Assembly: GCA_942491735.1 (NCBI GenBank)
Contig: CALOCN010000014.1
Location: 620,001 to 684,000 of the forward strand
Direction: 5' to 3'
DNA: 64,000 nucleotides
From: CALOCN01 sp942491735
GTDB lineage: Bacteria; Eisenbacteria; RBG-16-71-46; JABDJR01
Part shown: positions 1 through 8,893 of the stretch, piece after piece
How positions within the stretch are numbered: the stretch's first letter is position 1
Layout of the letters: each line of letters opens with the position of its first letter
The notes under the pieces: generated by a model
The model's database searches: none
Told to the model about the DNA's origin: nothing
What the model saw: the letters and a program-made list of their open reading frames with translations, nothing else
Made by a program: the position numbers and the translations under genes

Positions 1-54
1 TCCTACTATGCCTCGGTCCAGTTCTTCATTCCCAGCCCCGGGGGTGAACCGTGA
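1..54 (+). CDS. 3' end of an unidentified upstream gene (partial)
   Basis: Only the last 17 codons lie in the window, read in the frame starting at base 1 and ending with TGA at 52-54; the tail reads SYYASVQFFIPSPGGEP. The stop overlaps the GTG start of the next gene as GTGA. This suggests that the two genes share a transcript and are translationally coupled, and that the glycan operon begins outside the window. The alternating hydrophobic/polar residues before the Pro/Gly tail would fit the end of a beta-rich envelope protein, but this is too short to assign. Confidence 0.5.
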   Translation, partial: SYYASVQFFIPSPGGEP

Positions 55-1607
55 CCAAGGTCGTTCTCCGCCGCGTGGTCCTGGCCGCTGTCGTCCTGTT
101 GGGCGTCGGGTTCACCGCTGCCGCCGAGGCCTACACCCAGCTCAACGGCGAGTACTTCTTCCTCGTCGACATGCGCAAGCAGGATCGTCGTTTCATCTGG
201 GACTTCGAGAGCAACAGCGACGACACCTTCAACAACCTCCAACTGCGCCTGTTCAGCCAGCCGCTCAACGGCGTGGAAGCGTTCATGCAGATTGCCGCCG
301 AGTGGAATACCGGCAACAACAGCAACCGCCGGCCCCTGTTCCAGTACCAGAACGCGCACCTTCGTTTCCGGCGGGATTTCCGTGGTTGGGGGTTCGACTC
401 GTACCTGTTCAGCCGCCAGGATCGCTTCTGGGTCAACAACGACCTGATCCGGGTGGTGGATGGCCGGGCCAACGACGGGGGCAATGCCCAGGGAGCCCGA
501 ATCGACCTCTACGGCTGGCGGGGCGTCAACCTGTCCTTCATCGCCAGCGACTATTCCAGTCAGAGCAATCCCAACACCGGTTCCACCCCCGAACAGCCCA
601 CCCCCACCGACGACGGGTACGTGGCCCGCTACCGCCAGGACTTCCTTGGCAACCGGATGCGACTGGGCCTCACCTGGAACCGGAAGAACAACCGGTTCGA
701 GGGCACGGATACGACCTATACCCAGGTGTGGGGCGGGGACTACCGGTACAACTTCCGGGGAACCGACTACCGCGTGGAGTACGCCGAGGGACGCCAGGTC
801 AACGAAGGGACGGACTATACGCGCAAGGGTTGGGACCTGGGATCCTTCTCCTTCAACGACCCCTCGTCCTGGCTCCCCTCGGATGCCGTGCTCAAGGCGG
901 AGATCCGGGCCTTCCGGGTGGGGAACCACGATTTCGGTTTCCTCAACCTGGCCGGCAACCTCTTCTACTACGGCCCCGACTTCCGCAACGAGATGGGCGA
1001 GAACATCAACGACGAGGCCGGGTACTACATCAACACCTGGTACCTCGTACCGGCCCGCGCCATTACCTGGACCAACAACTACACCTCCCTGACCAAACGG
1101 GCCACCCAGAGCCGTCACTACACCGAGTGGTTCAGTGAACTCTATATGGAGTTCAAGAAGGGCTTCACGGCCAAGTTCCAGTACTACGACCGCACCAACC
1201 GGGACTGGTTCACCGACGGGGACCAGACGATCAAGGTGGTCAGCAACAACGACGACATCGTGGCCGAGATGCAGGTGGAGAACCGTTTGGCCTGGATGCG
1301 GGTGCAGTTCCGGATCAAGGACCTCGACACCCTGTTCCAGAAGGAACTGGCCGCGATCGAGACCTCCATCAACATCTCGAATCCGCTCAAGCTCTACACC
1401 CGATTCGCATTCGGCAACGATCCGGCGCGGACCCGCAAGGGGCTCTTCGCGGAACTGCAGTGGCGGCCCCGGCCGGGGGTCGAGATGTTCGTGGGCTATG
1501 GGCCGTTCTGGATCGGCGCGGGCGGGAACCCGGTGTTCGAGGGGAACCTGCAGGGAAGCGCCGACAACAAGGATCTTCTTCGGATCATCCTGAGGGGTAC
1601 GTTCTGA
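51..1607 (+). CDS. Putative outer-membrane beta-barrel protein
   Basis: A 518-residue protein with a Sec signal peptide (basic MTKVVLRR, hydrophobic core, probable cleavage after AAEA near residue 26). The mature part is rich in aromatic residues, Asn and Arg in alternating strand-like stretches, and the protein ends in ILRGTF; a terminal Phe is the usual BAM-recognition residue of outer-membrane barrels. I do not recognise a named family. Start GTG at 51 follows a G-rich Shine-Dalgarno stretch and overlaps the preceding stop. Its stop overlaps the ATG of the CBM48-barrel gene (TGATG at 1605-1609), so the two are translationally coupled. From context (CBM48 lipoproteins and a maltose-type importer downstream) I infer a porin or channel for alpha-glucan oligosaccharides. 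A general porin is the alternative. Confidence 0.7.
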   Translation: MTKVVLRRVVLAAVVLLGVGFTAAAEAYTQLNGEYFFLVDMRKQDRRFIWDFESNSDDTFNNLQLRLFSQPLNGVEAFMQIAAEWNTGNNSNRRPLFQYQNAHLRFRRDFRGWGFDSYLFSRQDRFWVNNDLIRVVDGRANDGGNAQGARIDLYGWRGVNLSFIASDYSSQSNPNTGSTPEQPTPTDDGYVARYRQDFLGNRMRLGLTWNRKNNRFEGTDTTYTQVWGGDYRYNFRGTDYRVEYAEGRQVNEGTDYTRKGWDLGSFSFNDPSSWLPSDAVLKAEIRAFRVGNHDFGFLNLAGNLFYYGPDFRNEMGENINDEAGYYINTWYLVPARAITWTNNYTSLTKRATQSRHYTEWFSELYMEFKKGFTAKFQYYDRTNRDWFTDGDQTIKVVSNNDDIVAEMQVENRLAWMRVQFRIKDLDTLFQKELAAIETSINISNPLKLYTRFAFGNDPARTRKGLFAELQWRPRPGVEMFVGYGPFWIGAGGNPVFEGNLQGSADNKDLLRIILRGTF

Positions 1608-3826
1608 TGGGCACGAGACGCTTGCCGTGGATTGCCGCGGATCGTCCGGGCCGGTCCGGTGCACGGGCCGGGCTGCTCGGAGTCCTGTTGGCCGTGGCGG
1701 GGTTCCTCCTGAACCCGGGTGCGCCGGCGTGGGCCGGGGTGGAAGGGGTTCCGGGGGGGATCCGTTTCACCCTGTCGGACCCTCTGGCCGGGTCGGTCCA
1801 TCTGGCCGGGGACTTCAACGGGTGGAACGGGACCGCGAACCCCATGACCGCGAAGGACGGGGTGTGGAGCGTGGTGGTCAAGTTCCCGGAGGGACAGCAC
1901 CAGTACAAGTTCGTGGTGGACGGGCAATGGATCGCGGACCCGGACAACCCGGTCACCGCGGGGGACTTCGGGAACTCGGTGGTGCAGGTCGACGCAAAGG
2001 GGCAGGTGGTGGCCATGAAGGCGACCTCCAACACGGAACTCTCGCCGAAGATCTATCTCGACGGCCGCTACTACACCCTCATGAAGCTCCAGCGCGACCC
2101 CATCGCGAACCCCCGCTGGGACCTGGAGCGGCCAAACTTCATCTTCGATCTCAACCTGGGAATCCGGGTCAACGACATCGTGAGCGCGCGGGTCCTGACC
2201 ACCCTCAACAACCAGGGGCAGAACGTCCAGCTGTGGGAGACCAACCTCGCCTTCAACCGGGGCAACCTGACCCTCGATTCGCCGGACCTGTTCGTCTCCG
2301 CCTTCGACAACGACTCCACCGGCACCTGGGAGGATCCCCTCCATCTCGTGGGTGGGTTCGGCATCTATGAGTACGCCTGGGGATACGACCAGCAGGGTCT
2401 CTATACCTACAAGGACCTGGGGGACTACCGGGTTCGCCTGCTCTACTCCGACAACTTCCGCACCGGGGGAACGGTCAGTCCCAGTCTGGAGTCCTCCCTG
2501 GAGGACCTGGGTGAACGGTTCCTCATGGATCCCGGGGGAACCACCGCGAGCTACTCCACCAACGACTCGGACAACAACAAGGACGTGTTCGCGGTGCGGG
2601 TGAACGGGCCCCTGCTTTCCGACAAGCTCACCGGCGGCCTCGCCTACCGCAACGACCGTGGACGCAACCCGGGTGTCTATACCGAGATCGCGGAGCGCGA
2701 ACTGCTCGACGACACCACCCTGCGACTGAAGACCAACGCCTACGGCGGCACGGTGGAGAACTGGCAGGGAGGCGGACTCGACTTCAGCTACTACGATGAT
2801 CCCGCCGGCATCGAGCTGTGGGGAGAGGCGCTCTACGGGGAGGCCTGGATGTCCGGAGGGGTGGGCAACGTCCTCCAGATGACCGCCTCCGGGATCGATG
2901 TCGAACTGGGCGAGATCCACCCCGACAGCATCGAAACCGTGGTGTTGGGTTCCGCGCCCGAGTTCAACCCGGTCATCAACCAGGGTTGGCGTGGCCTGCT
3001 GGGGGTGCACTATTTCGCGTACCGGGGGTGGCACTGGAAGGGGTTCGTGCGCTACGCCAACCTGGACATCACGCCGCCGGACGACACCGCCCCGCGCGAG
3101 AACCGGGAGAACGTCTACGGGCTCAGCCTGGAGTTCAACGGCCCCGAGTGGAAGGAATGGTCCTGGACCGCGTCCCTCGGTTTCACCTACCACGACTTCG
3201 ACTACGCCGACGAGGCGGCCTGGACCGACCAGTTCTGGTTCAATACGGAGAACTTCTGGCTGGAACAGGGCTACAACGTGAGCGGCAACGACGTGACCAA
3301 CCTGGTCAGCGTGGACCGGTTCGTGATGCTGGGCGGGTCCGACATGCTGCAGTGGAAACCGCAGGCCTCCTGGACCTTCGACGACGACCACAACGCCACC
3401 GTGCGCTACGACGGACTCATCAACCAGATCAGCATGGGCCGGAAACCCAAGTACTGGGAGAACCGTTTCGGCCTCACCTACGACCTGAACCCACGGCTCA
3501 CGTTCGGCTACGACGGCCGGGTGGTGACCTACGACGACCCGGTGCTGGGTCTGAACGAGACCTTCGTTTCCAACTTCCTGGAGCTGAAGTACCACTTCAC
3601 CCCGCAGATCCATGTGGACCTGTCCTGGGGTGTGGATCCCTATGTCCTCGATCCCTTCCGATGGGAGTTCTACTATCAGGGACGGGATGTGTTCCTGTTC
3701 CAGAACGGGGTCACCGCCGACGCGGCCAAGGACTCGTTCCTGGATATGGGTCAGACCATTCTCAACGCCGAGCGGTCCCTGGAGAAGGAACAGAGGATCC
3801 AGCTCGAGGCGTTCCTGATCTTCTGA
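1607..3826 (+). CDS. CBM48 (glycogen/starch-binding) domain fused to outer-membrane beta-barrel
   Basis: A 739-residue protein. A long signal peptide ends at about residue 43 (APAWA). Residues about 48-130 form an AMPK1/CBM48-type glycogen-binding domain, with the hallmarks HLAGDFNGWNG, then QYKFVVDGQW and DPDNP. The remaining ~600 residues look like a large barrel, with repeated aromatic strand patterns and a C-terminal LEAFLIF ending in Phe. CBM48 domains bind alpha-1,4-glucans; family members are usually enzymes or AMPK subunits, not barrels. I infer a surface protein that binds starch or glycogen and sits in or forms an outer-membrane pore. ATG 1607 was chosen because it overlaps the previous stop and starts the signal peptide; the open frame extends further upstream. 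It is followed after 10 bases by a CBM48 lipoprotein gene. Confidence 0.75.
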   Translation: MGTRRLPWIAADRPGRSGARAGLLGVLLAVAGFLLNPGAPAWAGVEGVPGGIRFTLSDPLAGSVHLAGDFNGWNGTANPMTAKDGVWSVVVKFPEGQHQYKFVVDGQWIADPDNPVTAGDFGNSVVQVDAKGQVVAMKATSNTELSPKIYLDGRYYTLMKLQRDPIANPRWDLERPNFIFDLNLGIRVNDIVSARVLTTLNNQGQNVQLWETNLAFNRGNLTLDSPDLFVSAFDNDSTGTWEDPLHLVGGFGIYEYAWGYDQQGLYTYKDLGDYRVRLLYSDNFRTGGTVSPSLESSLEDLGERFLMDPGGTTASYSTNDSDNNKDVFAVRVNGPLLSDKLTGGLAYRNDRGRNPGVYTEIAERELLDDTTLRLKTNAYGGTVENWQGGGLDFSYYDDPAGIELWGEALYGEAWMSGGVGNVLQMTASGIDVELGEIHPDSIETVVLGSAPEFNPVINQGWRGLLGVHYFAYRGWHWKGFVRYANLDITPPDDTAPRENRENVYGLSLEFNGPEWKEWSWTASLGFTYHDFDYADEAAWTDQFWFNTENFWLEQGYNVSGNDVTNLVSVDRFVMLGGSDMLQWKPQASWTFDDDHNATVRYDGLINQISMGRKPKYWENRFGLTYDLNPRLTFGYDGRVVTYDDPVLGLNETFVSNFLELKYHFTPQIHVDLSWGVDPYVLDPFRWEFYYQGRDVFLFQNGVTADAAKDSFLDMGQTILNAERSLEKEQRIQLEAFLIF

Positions 3827-3836
3827 GGAGCCGACA

Positions 3837-4238
3837 ATGAGAGTCATCACCTGCGCCTGGCTCATGGGGGCCCTGCTCGTGACGGCAGGTTGCAGCAGCA
3901 TGGACGTGCTCAAGAAGCGGTTGTCTCCGCCCACCCAGCAGGGGGACGGGACGGTGCTGTTTCTTTTCGAGGCCCCCGCGGCGCGGGTGGTCCAGCTTGC
4001 CGGTGACTGGCCGGAGAACAACTGGCTGGCCGGCCAGGCCCAGACCGGAAGCTATCAGGTAGGGCTCATGGAAGACCCGGACGGGGACGGGATCTGGGAA
4101 CGCCGGGAGCCGCTGGGCCCCGGGCGGTACCAGTACAAATTCGTGGTCGACGAGCAGAACTGGAAGGAAGACCCGAACAACCCGGTCCGGTTGGACGACG
4201 GGTTCGGCGGGTTCAACTCGATCCTCATCGTGGACTGA
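3837..4238 (+). CDS. CBM48-domain lipoprotein, small
   Basis: A 133-residue lipoprotein with lipobox VTAGC (Cys19). Residues about 37-133 form a single CBM48-like domain: VVQLAGDWPENNW replaces the canonical AGDFNGW, followed by RYQYKFVVDEQNW and EDPNNPVR. The mature protein is essentially one carbohydrate-binding module on a lipid anchor. GGAG precedes the ATG (TGAGGAGCCGACAATG). It sits between the CBM48-barrel gene and a multi-domain lipoprotein gene in one operon, so I infer that it holds alpha-glucan chains near the outer membrane, a role like that of the accessory SusE/SusF lipoproteins of Bacteroides but without sequence resemblance. Which membrane it sits in cannot be told from the sequence. 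Confidence 0.75.
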   Translation: MRVITCAWLMGALLVTAGCSSMDVLKKRLSPPTQQGDGTVLFLFEAPAARVVQLAGDWPENNWLAGQAQTGSYQVGLMEDPDGDGIWERREPLGPGRYQYKFVVDEQNWKEDPNNPVRLDDGFGGFNSILIVD

Positions 4239-4263
4239 ACCGGATGGAGGGCGAGGCGGGATC

Positions 4264-6273
4264 ATGACCAAGTTCAGGCGGATTGCAGGCAGATTCAACG
4301 CCGGGTGGTGGGGGCTGGGGCTCGCGATCGCCCTGGGAGGACTCTCCCTCCCCGGGTGTGACGACAACCCGAGCACCACGCCGTTGACCGCCCCCGGCGG
4401 TCGAGGAGGGATCGAGGGCACCCTGGTCTTCCCGGCCGGCACCGATTCGGGTCAGGTGGCGACGGTGGTCGCGGCGCCGAACGAGGCCCCGGACTGCCAG
4501 AGCGCGTTCGGGGCCATCGCGTTGATGGGTGACTTCAACGCCTTCGATCTCGCCGAAGCAGGGGAAACCCTCATGTTCCAACTGGCTCCCTGCGTGTGGG
4601 CGGTGCGGGCCACCCTTCCCTCGGGGCCCCAGAACTTCAAGTTCGTCACCGGCAATGATGCGGCGAGCCTGGCCTTCGATACCCCGGGGGACTACGGTCG
4701 CCTGGGGCCCGGCAACGGGACCGACCCCCTGAGTGGAAGCGCGGACAATCCGGCCCCGGGAGACGACGGCAACATTTCCCTGACCCTCCCCACGGCCGGG
4801 GAGTGGACGGTCATCCTCAACGAGACCGCAGTGGGGGGGGCAACCTACCGGTTCACCCTGGAGGAGTTCGAGGTCAACGTGACCGCCGCCAACCCCATGT
4901 TCAGGTTCTCCGACCTTCCGGTCGGCACCTACGACCTGACCATTGCTTCCGACGGGTTCGTCCCGCAGCGCTTCGAGCGGCTGCAGGTCAAGCACAACAC
5001 GGTCATCCTGCTCGATTCCATCGTCATGGAGACCGCGCAGGGGTTCCTGACCGGAGGGGTGGACTTCGCGGACTCGCCGGATCCCCGTCCCACCGCCACG
5101 GTTCGGGTGCTGGAGAACGGGGTCCAGGTGCCGGGACAGGTCGAGGAGACGACCGGGTTGTTCCTGTTCGCCGGTCTGGCCACCGGAACCTATGACCTGG
5201 CCCTTTCCGCCCCGGGTTACCTGGACACCACCCTGGTGGACATCGCCTTCGTCAACGGTCAGAACACCGACGTGGGCACGGTGACCCTTCGCCCCGGCTG
5301 CACCACCACCGTCAATACCATCCAGATCGTCGGTCAGTTCGACCCGGATTGCGTCTTCAACCCGGCCTGCTCCTCGTTCATGACCAACACCGAGGGTTGC
5401 GTGTGGATGGATACGCTGACCGTGACCGCCGGTTCCTACCTGTTCAAGTTCGTGACCAACGGCGCCTTCGACAACCCCGAGGACTACGGCGGGACGGAGA
5501 GCCAGGTGCTATCCGCTCCCGGAACGTTCGACACCCGGCTTGCCTCCGGCGAGGGGACCGCGCTCAACGTGGACATCCCCGCGGACGGCGACTGGGAGTT
5601 CGTGCTCGACGAGTCGCGTCTCCAGTTCACCCTGCGTCTCCTGGGTGACGCACCCGGCGGCGCGATCAACGGCAGCGTTTCCTTCCAGGGGGTGACCAGC
5701 GCCCCGTTCCCGCGGGCCACCGTGCAGTTGCTCAGTTCCCCCGGGAACATGGTCCTGAGGACCGCGACCTCCAGCACCGAGACCGGGGCGTACGCGTTCG
5801 AGCTGGTGGCCGACGGTCGCTACAACCTTCGTGCCTTTGCCGCCTGCTTCGACACGTCGACCGTGAACGGGATTCCGGTCTCCGGGGGGCCGGTCTTCGT
5901 ACCCATTCCCGAACTCACCCCGGGGGGGTCGACCCTGACCAGCATCAGCCTTGCCGGGGACTTCAACGGGTTCGACCTCGCCGCCAATCCCATGACCCAG
6001 GACACCGACTGTGTCTGGACGGCCCAGGTCGATCTCGCCGTGGGGACCTTCAACCTGAAGTTCGTGACCAACGGAGCCTTCGATTCGCCTCCGGACTACG
6101 GCGGGGACGAGACCCCGCTGGATGTTCCCGGGACCCATCCGGTTTCCCTGGTGACCGGGATCGGCACCGCCATCACCATCGTGGTTGCGGAGCCGGGGAG
6201 CTATGTGTTCACCCTCGACGAGCGGCAGTCCACCTTCTCGGTGGAACCGGCGGCCGCGGGAGGCCCACAATGA
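4264..6273 (+). CDS. Multi-domain lipoprotein with three CBM48-like and interleaved CarboxypepD_reg-like domains
   Basis: A 669-residue lipoprotein with signal peptide ending LSLPGC (Cys32). Three CBM48-like modules are visible: about residues 78-160 (IALMGDFNAFDL ... FKFVTGND), 345-455 (IQIVGQFDPD ... FKFVTNGAFDNPEDYGG) and 555-660 (ISLAGDFNGFDL ... LKFVTNGAFDSPPDYGG). Between them are carboxypeptidase-regulatory-like beta-sandwiches (about 205-340 and 465-545), recognisable by GTYDLTIASDGF, GTYDLALSAPGY and GRYNLRAFA. Cys residues recur at similar positions in each CBM module (PDC, APCVW, TEGCVW, TDCVW), probably as disulfides, which fits an extracytoplasmic location. Modules 1 and 3 carry DFN(A/G)FDL where the canonical form has DFNGW. 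The stop overlaps the next start (ATGA, 6270-6273). I infer multivalent glucan capture. Confidence 0.72.
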   Translation: MTKFRRIAGRFNAGWWGLGLAIALGGLSLPGCDDNPSTTPLTAPGGRGGIEGTLVFPAGTDSGQVATVVAAPNEAPDCQSAFGAIALMGDFNAFDLAEAGETLMFQLAPCVWAVRATLPSGPQNFKFVTGNDAASLAFDTPGDYGRLGPGNGTDPLSGSADNPAPGDDGNISLTLPTAGEWTVILNETAVGGATYRFTLEEFEVNVTAANPMFRFSDLPVGTYDLTIASDGFVPQRFERLQVKHNTVILLDSIVMETAQGFLTGGVDFADSPDPRPTATVRVLENGVQVPGQVEETTGLFLFAGLATGTYDLALSAPGYLDTTLVDIAFVNGQNTDVGTVTLRPGCTTTVNTIQIVGQFDPDCVFNPACSSFMTNTEGCVWMDTLTVTAGSYLFKFVTNGAFDNPEDYGGTESQVLSAPGTFDTRLASGEGTALNVDIPADGDWEFVLDESRLQFTLRLLGDAPGGAINGSVSFQGVTSAPFPRATVQLLSSPGNMVLRTATSSTETGAYAFELVADGRYNLRAFAACFDTSTVNGIPVSGGPVFVPIPELTPGGSTLTSISLAGDFNGFDLAANPMTQDTDCVWTAQVDLAVGTFNLKFVTNGAFDSPPDYGGDETPLDVPGTHPVSLVTGIGTAITIVVAEPGSYVFTLDERQSTFSVEPAAAGGPQ

Positions 6274-6725
6274 CGCGCCCGCTCTCTCAGGCCGTCCTGA
6301 CCGTGTCCCTGGTGATCCTGATCTGCTCCGCCCTGTGCGGATGCGACCGGACACGACCCTATGTCGCCCCGGGGATCGACACGCCGGCAGCGGCCACGGC
6401 CACGGCGCCGCCGGCCACCGCCCCGGCGCCTGGGCAGGTCCTGGCCCAGCCGCCGACCCGCACCCCGCGAGGATGGCGGTTCAGCTATGCCGACAACGCC
6501 GCGTCGTCGGTCCATCTTGCCGGGGATTTCAACGAGTGGTCGAACTCCGCCAACCCCCTGACCCGTGGGGAGTCGGGGATCTGGTACGCGGTGCTCGAAC
6601 TCGAGCCGGGGACCTACCAGTACAAGTTCGTCGTGAACGGGAGCGACTGGAAGGTGGATCCCACCAACGAGAACACCGTGGAAGACGGCTATGGGGGCGA
6701 GAACTCCGTGGTCGAAGTCCCCTAG
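6270..6725 (+). CDS. CBM48-domain lipoprotein
   Basis: A 151-residue lipoprotein with lipobox LCGC (Cys25). A Pro/Ala/Thr-rich linker (about residues 33-65) leads to one canonical CBM48-like domain: VHLAGDFNEWSNSANP, then YQYKFVVNGSDWKVDP and a GYGGENSVVEV end. The flexible linker would let the binding domain stand away from the membrane. Its ATG overlaps the stop of the preceding multi-domain lipoprotein, and the sugar-binding lipoprotein of the ABC importer begins 13 bases later, so it is probably cotranscribed with both. It is closest in pattern to the CBM48 at residues 48-130 of the barrel fusion, suggesting domain duplication within the operon. A glucan-binding role is inferred from the domain. 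Confidence 0.75.
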   Translation: MTRPLSQAVLTVSLVILICSALCGCDRTRPYVAPGIDTPAAATATAPPATAPAPGQVLAQPPTRTPRGWRFSYADNAASSVHLAGDFNEWSNSANPLTRGESGIWYAVLELEPGTYQYKFVVNGSDWKVDPTNENTVEDGYGGENSVVEVP

Positions 6726-6738
6726 GAGAATACGGACC

Positions 6739-7995
6739 ATGCAACGGACACGAACGATTCCCGCGGGCCTGGTGGCGCTGACCCTGGTCCTGGCCGGGCT
6801 CGGTGGATGTGGAGGTGGCGGCGGCGGCGGAGACGCCGGGCCGCTCGAGATCGTGCTGTGGGAGCAGCGGGATCCCCAGGAACGGGCCGTCATGGCGGCA
6901 ATTCTCGACGAGTACTCGGCGGCACATCCGGAGATCACCTTCTCGGTGGTCCACTACGACACCGAGACCCTGCGCACCCTGTACCAGAACGCGGCGGTGG
7001 GGGGCGGGGGACCGGACCTGGTCTACGGCCCGTCGGACCAGGTGGGGCCCTTCTCCATGCTCCAGGTCGTGGAACCGCTGGACACGTTTCTTCCCGCCGC
7101 GTTCTGGGACCGGTTTCTCCCGGCCGCCCTGGACACCCTGGCCGGGCACATCTGGGCCGCCCCCGACCAGGTGGGCAACCACCTGAACCTGATCTACAAC
7201 ACCGAACTGGTGCCGGAACCCCCCGCGACCTTCGCCGCATGGGTGGCATTGGCCGCGGAACAGACCGTCCAGGCGGACGATGCCGCGGCACGCCGATACG
7301 GATTGGCGTTCGAGTTCAATGAACCCTTCTGGTTCGTGCCCTTCCTCACCGCCTATGGCGGGTGGGTCATGGACGACGACCTCAACCCCACCCTGGATAC
7401 CGAGGCGTGCGTGAAGGCGCTGACCTTCATACGTCATCTGCGGGACGAGGCGAAGGTCGTTCCCCGGGAGTGCAACTATCAGCTCATGGACACGCTGTTC
7501 AAGGAAGGGAAGGCGGCCATGATCATCAATGGCCCCTGGTCCTTCCAGGACTACCTCAAGGCCGGCGTCCCCTTCGCCCTGGCCCGGATCCCCCGCGCCA
7601 TGGAAGGCTCCCCCTGGGCCGCGCCCATGATCGGGAGCAAGGGCTACTCGGTCAATGCATCCCTGGAATCCGGGAAGGTGGAGGCGGTCAAGGACCTCCT
7701 CGACCACCTGACCTCGCCGGCCATCACCGCGCGTTTCGCCAAGGAGTTGGGAGTGCTCCCCAGCACCCGCGCCGCGTTCGAGGACCCGGAGCTGCGCGAG
7801 AACGACATCCTCGCCGCCTCCCGGCGGCAGTGGGAAGTGGGGCGTCGCATGCCGGTCGTGCACGAGATGCGCGCCATCTGGGACGCCATGCGACCCAACA
7901 TGCAGGCGGTGCTCAACGGGAGCAAGACCCCGGAAGAGGCATCGCGGGACATGCAGAAGGACGCGGTGCGCAACATCGCGACCATGAACCAATGA
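6739..7995 (+). CDS. Maltose/maltodextrin-type ABC transporter substrate-binding lipoprotein (MalE-like)
   Basis: A 418-residue family-1 extracellular solute-binding protein. The signal peptide ends LGGC (Cys24) and is followed by a poly-Gly linker, so this MalE homologue is lipid-anchored. Family patterns include LEIVLWEQ at the start of the mature domain, ITFSVVHYDTETLRTLYQNAAVGGGGPDLVYGP, the FKEGKAAMIINGPWSF segment typical of the maltose-binding group, and a C-terminal helical region (RPNMQAVLNG). Start ATG 6739 is preceded by TAGGAGAATACGGACC; the frame opens earlier but would lose the signal peptide. The two permease genes follow directly. Substrate is inferred as maltodextrins from the CBM48 neighbours; other oligosaccharides are possible. 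No MalK ATPase gene is in the window. Confidence 0.85.
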   Translation: MQRTRTIPAGLVALTLVLAGLGGCGGGGGGGDAGPLEIVLWEQRDPQERAVMAAILDEYSAAHPEITFSVVHYDTETLRTLYQNAAVGGGGPDLVYGPSDQVGPFSMLQVVEPLDTFLPAAFWDRFLPAALDTLAGHIWAAPDQVGNHLNLIYNTELVPEPPATFAAWVALAAEQTVQADDAAARRYGLAFEFNEPFWFVPFLTAYGGWVMDDDLNPTLDTEACVKALTFIRHLRDEAKVVPRECNYQLMDTLFKEGKAAMIINGPWSFQDYLKAGVPFALARIPRAMEGSPWAAPMIGSKGYSVNASLESGKVEAVKDLLDHLTSPAITARFAKELGVLPSTRAAFEDPELRENDILAASRRQWEVGRRMPVVHEMRAIWDAMRPNMQAVLNGSKTPEEASRDMQKDAVRNIATMNQ

Positions 7996-8011
7996 TCCGG
8001 CGGGGGCTCCG

Positions 8012-8893
8012 GTGAACCTGCGCAATCATCGCCTTGCCCTGCTCATGGTGGGGCCGGCGGTTCTGGTCATGCTGCTGGTGGTGGCCTACCCGTTCATCTA
8101 CAACGTGTGGATCGCCTTTTCCAACATGAGCATCCGCACCTTCCGCGCCCCGGAGTTCATCGGGTTCGGGAACTTCGTCGAGCTCTTCTCCCAGCCCACC
8201 CTCTACAAGTACCTGTGGAAAACGGTGGTGTGGACCGGGGTCAACATCACCGCCCACATCGCGCTGGGGGTCGCCCTGGCCCTCCTCCTGAACCAACCAA
8301 TCCGGGGGAGCTGGCTCTACCGGGCGTTGCTCATCCTGCCCTGGGCCGTGCCGCAGTACATCTCTGCCCTGACCTGGCGGGGGCTCTTCGATTTCGAGTA
8401 CGGGGCCATCAACCTCTGGCTGCAGCGGGTGGGGATCCCCCAGATTGCCTGGCTCAGCGATCCCACCGCGGCGTTCTCGGCCGCCATCATCACCAATATC
8501 TGGCTCGGGTTTCCCTTCATGATGGTCATTGCCCTGGGGGGGCTCCAATCCATTCCCCATGAGATGTACGAGGTGGCGGCCATCGACGGGGCGAGTTGGT
8601 ACCAACGGCTGCGCCACGTGACCATTCCGCTCCTCAAGCCGGTCCTGGTTCCCGCCGTGGTGCTGGGAACGATCTGGACCTTCAATAACGTGAACGTGAT
8701 CTGGCTGGTCACCAACGGGGGGCGGCCCAGCGACGAGAGCCACATCCTGGTTACCTATGTCTACAAGGCGGCCTTCGACTACTATCGCTACGGCTATGCG
8801 GCGGCCTTTTCCCTGGTCATCTTCCTCATCCTCCTCGCTTTCGTCCTGGTCTACATGCGGGTGACCCGGGGGGAAGAGTCGGTGTACGCATGA
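8012..8893 (+). CDS. Sugar ABC transporter permease, MalF-like
   Basis: A 293-residue inner-membrane permease with about six hydrophobic segments. The cytoplasmic EAA loop that docks the ATPase is seen as YEVAAIDGASWYQRLRHVTIP. Length matches the short MalF/UgpA-type family, lacking the large periplasmic loop of E. coli MalF. The GTG start at 8012 follows the binding-protein stop by 16 bases, with GGGGGCTCC upstream. The stop overlaps the next ATG (ATGA at 8890-8893), coupling synthesis of the two permease subunits. It would form the heterodimeric channel with the next gene product and needs an ATPase encoded elsewhere. Confidence 0.9.
   Translation: MNLRNHRLALLMVGPAVLVMLLVVAYPFIYNVWIAFSNMSIRTFRAPEFIGFGNFVELFSQPTLYKYLWKTVVWTGVNITAHIALGVALALLLNQPIRGSWLYRALLILPWAVPQYISALTWRGLFDFEYGAINLWLQRVGIPQIAWLSDPTAAFSAAIITNIWLGFPFMMVIALGGLQSIPHEMYEVAAIDGASWYQRLRHVTIPLLKPVLVPAVVLGTIWTFNNVNVIWLVTNGGRPSDESHILVTYVYKAAFDYYRYGYAAAFSLVIFLILLAFVLVYMRVTRGEESVYA

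Noticed and set aside
1496..4021. Open frame of 841 codons on the minus strand over the glycan operon
   Set aside because: GC-rich shadow; composition is unlike a protein, while the plus strand shows signal peptides, CBM48 motifs and overlapping starts.
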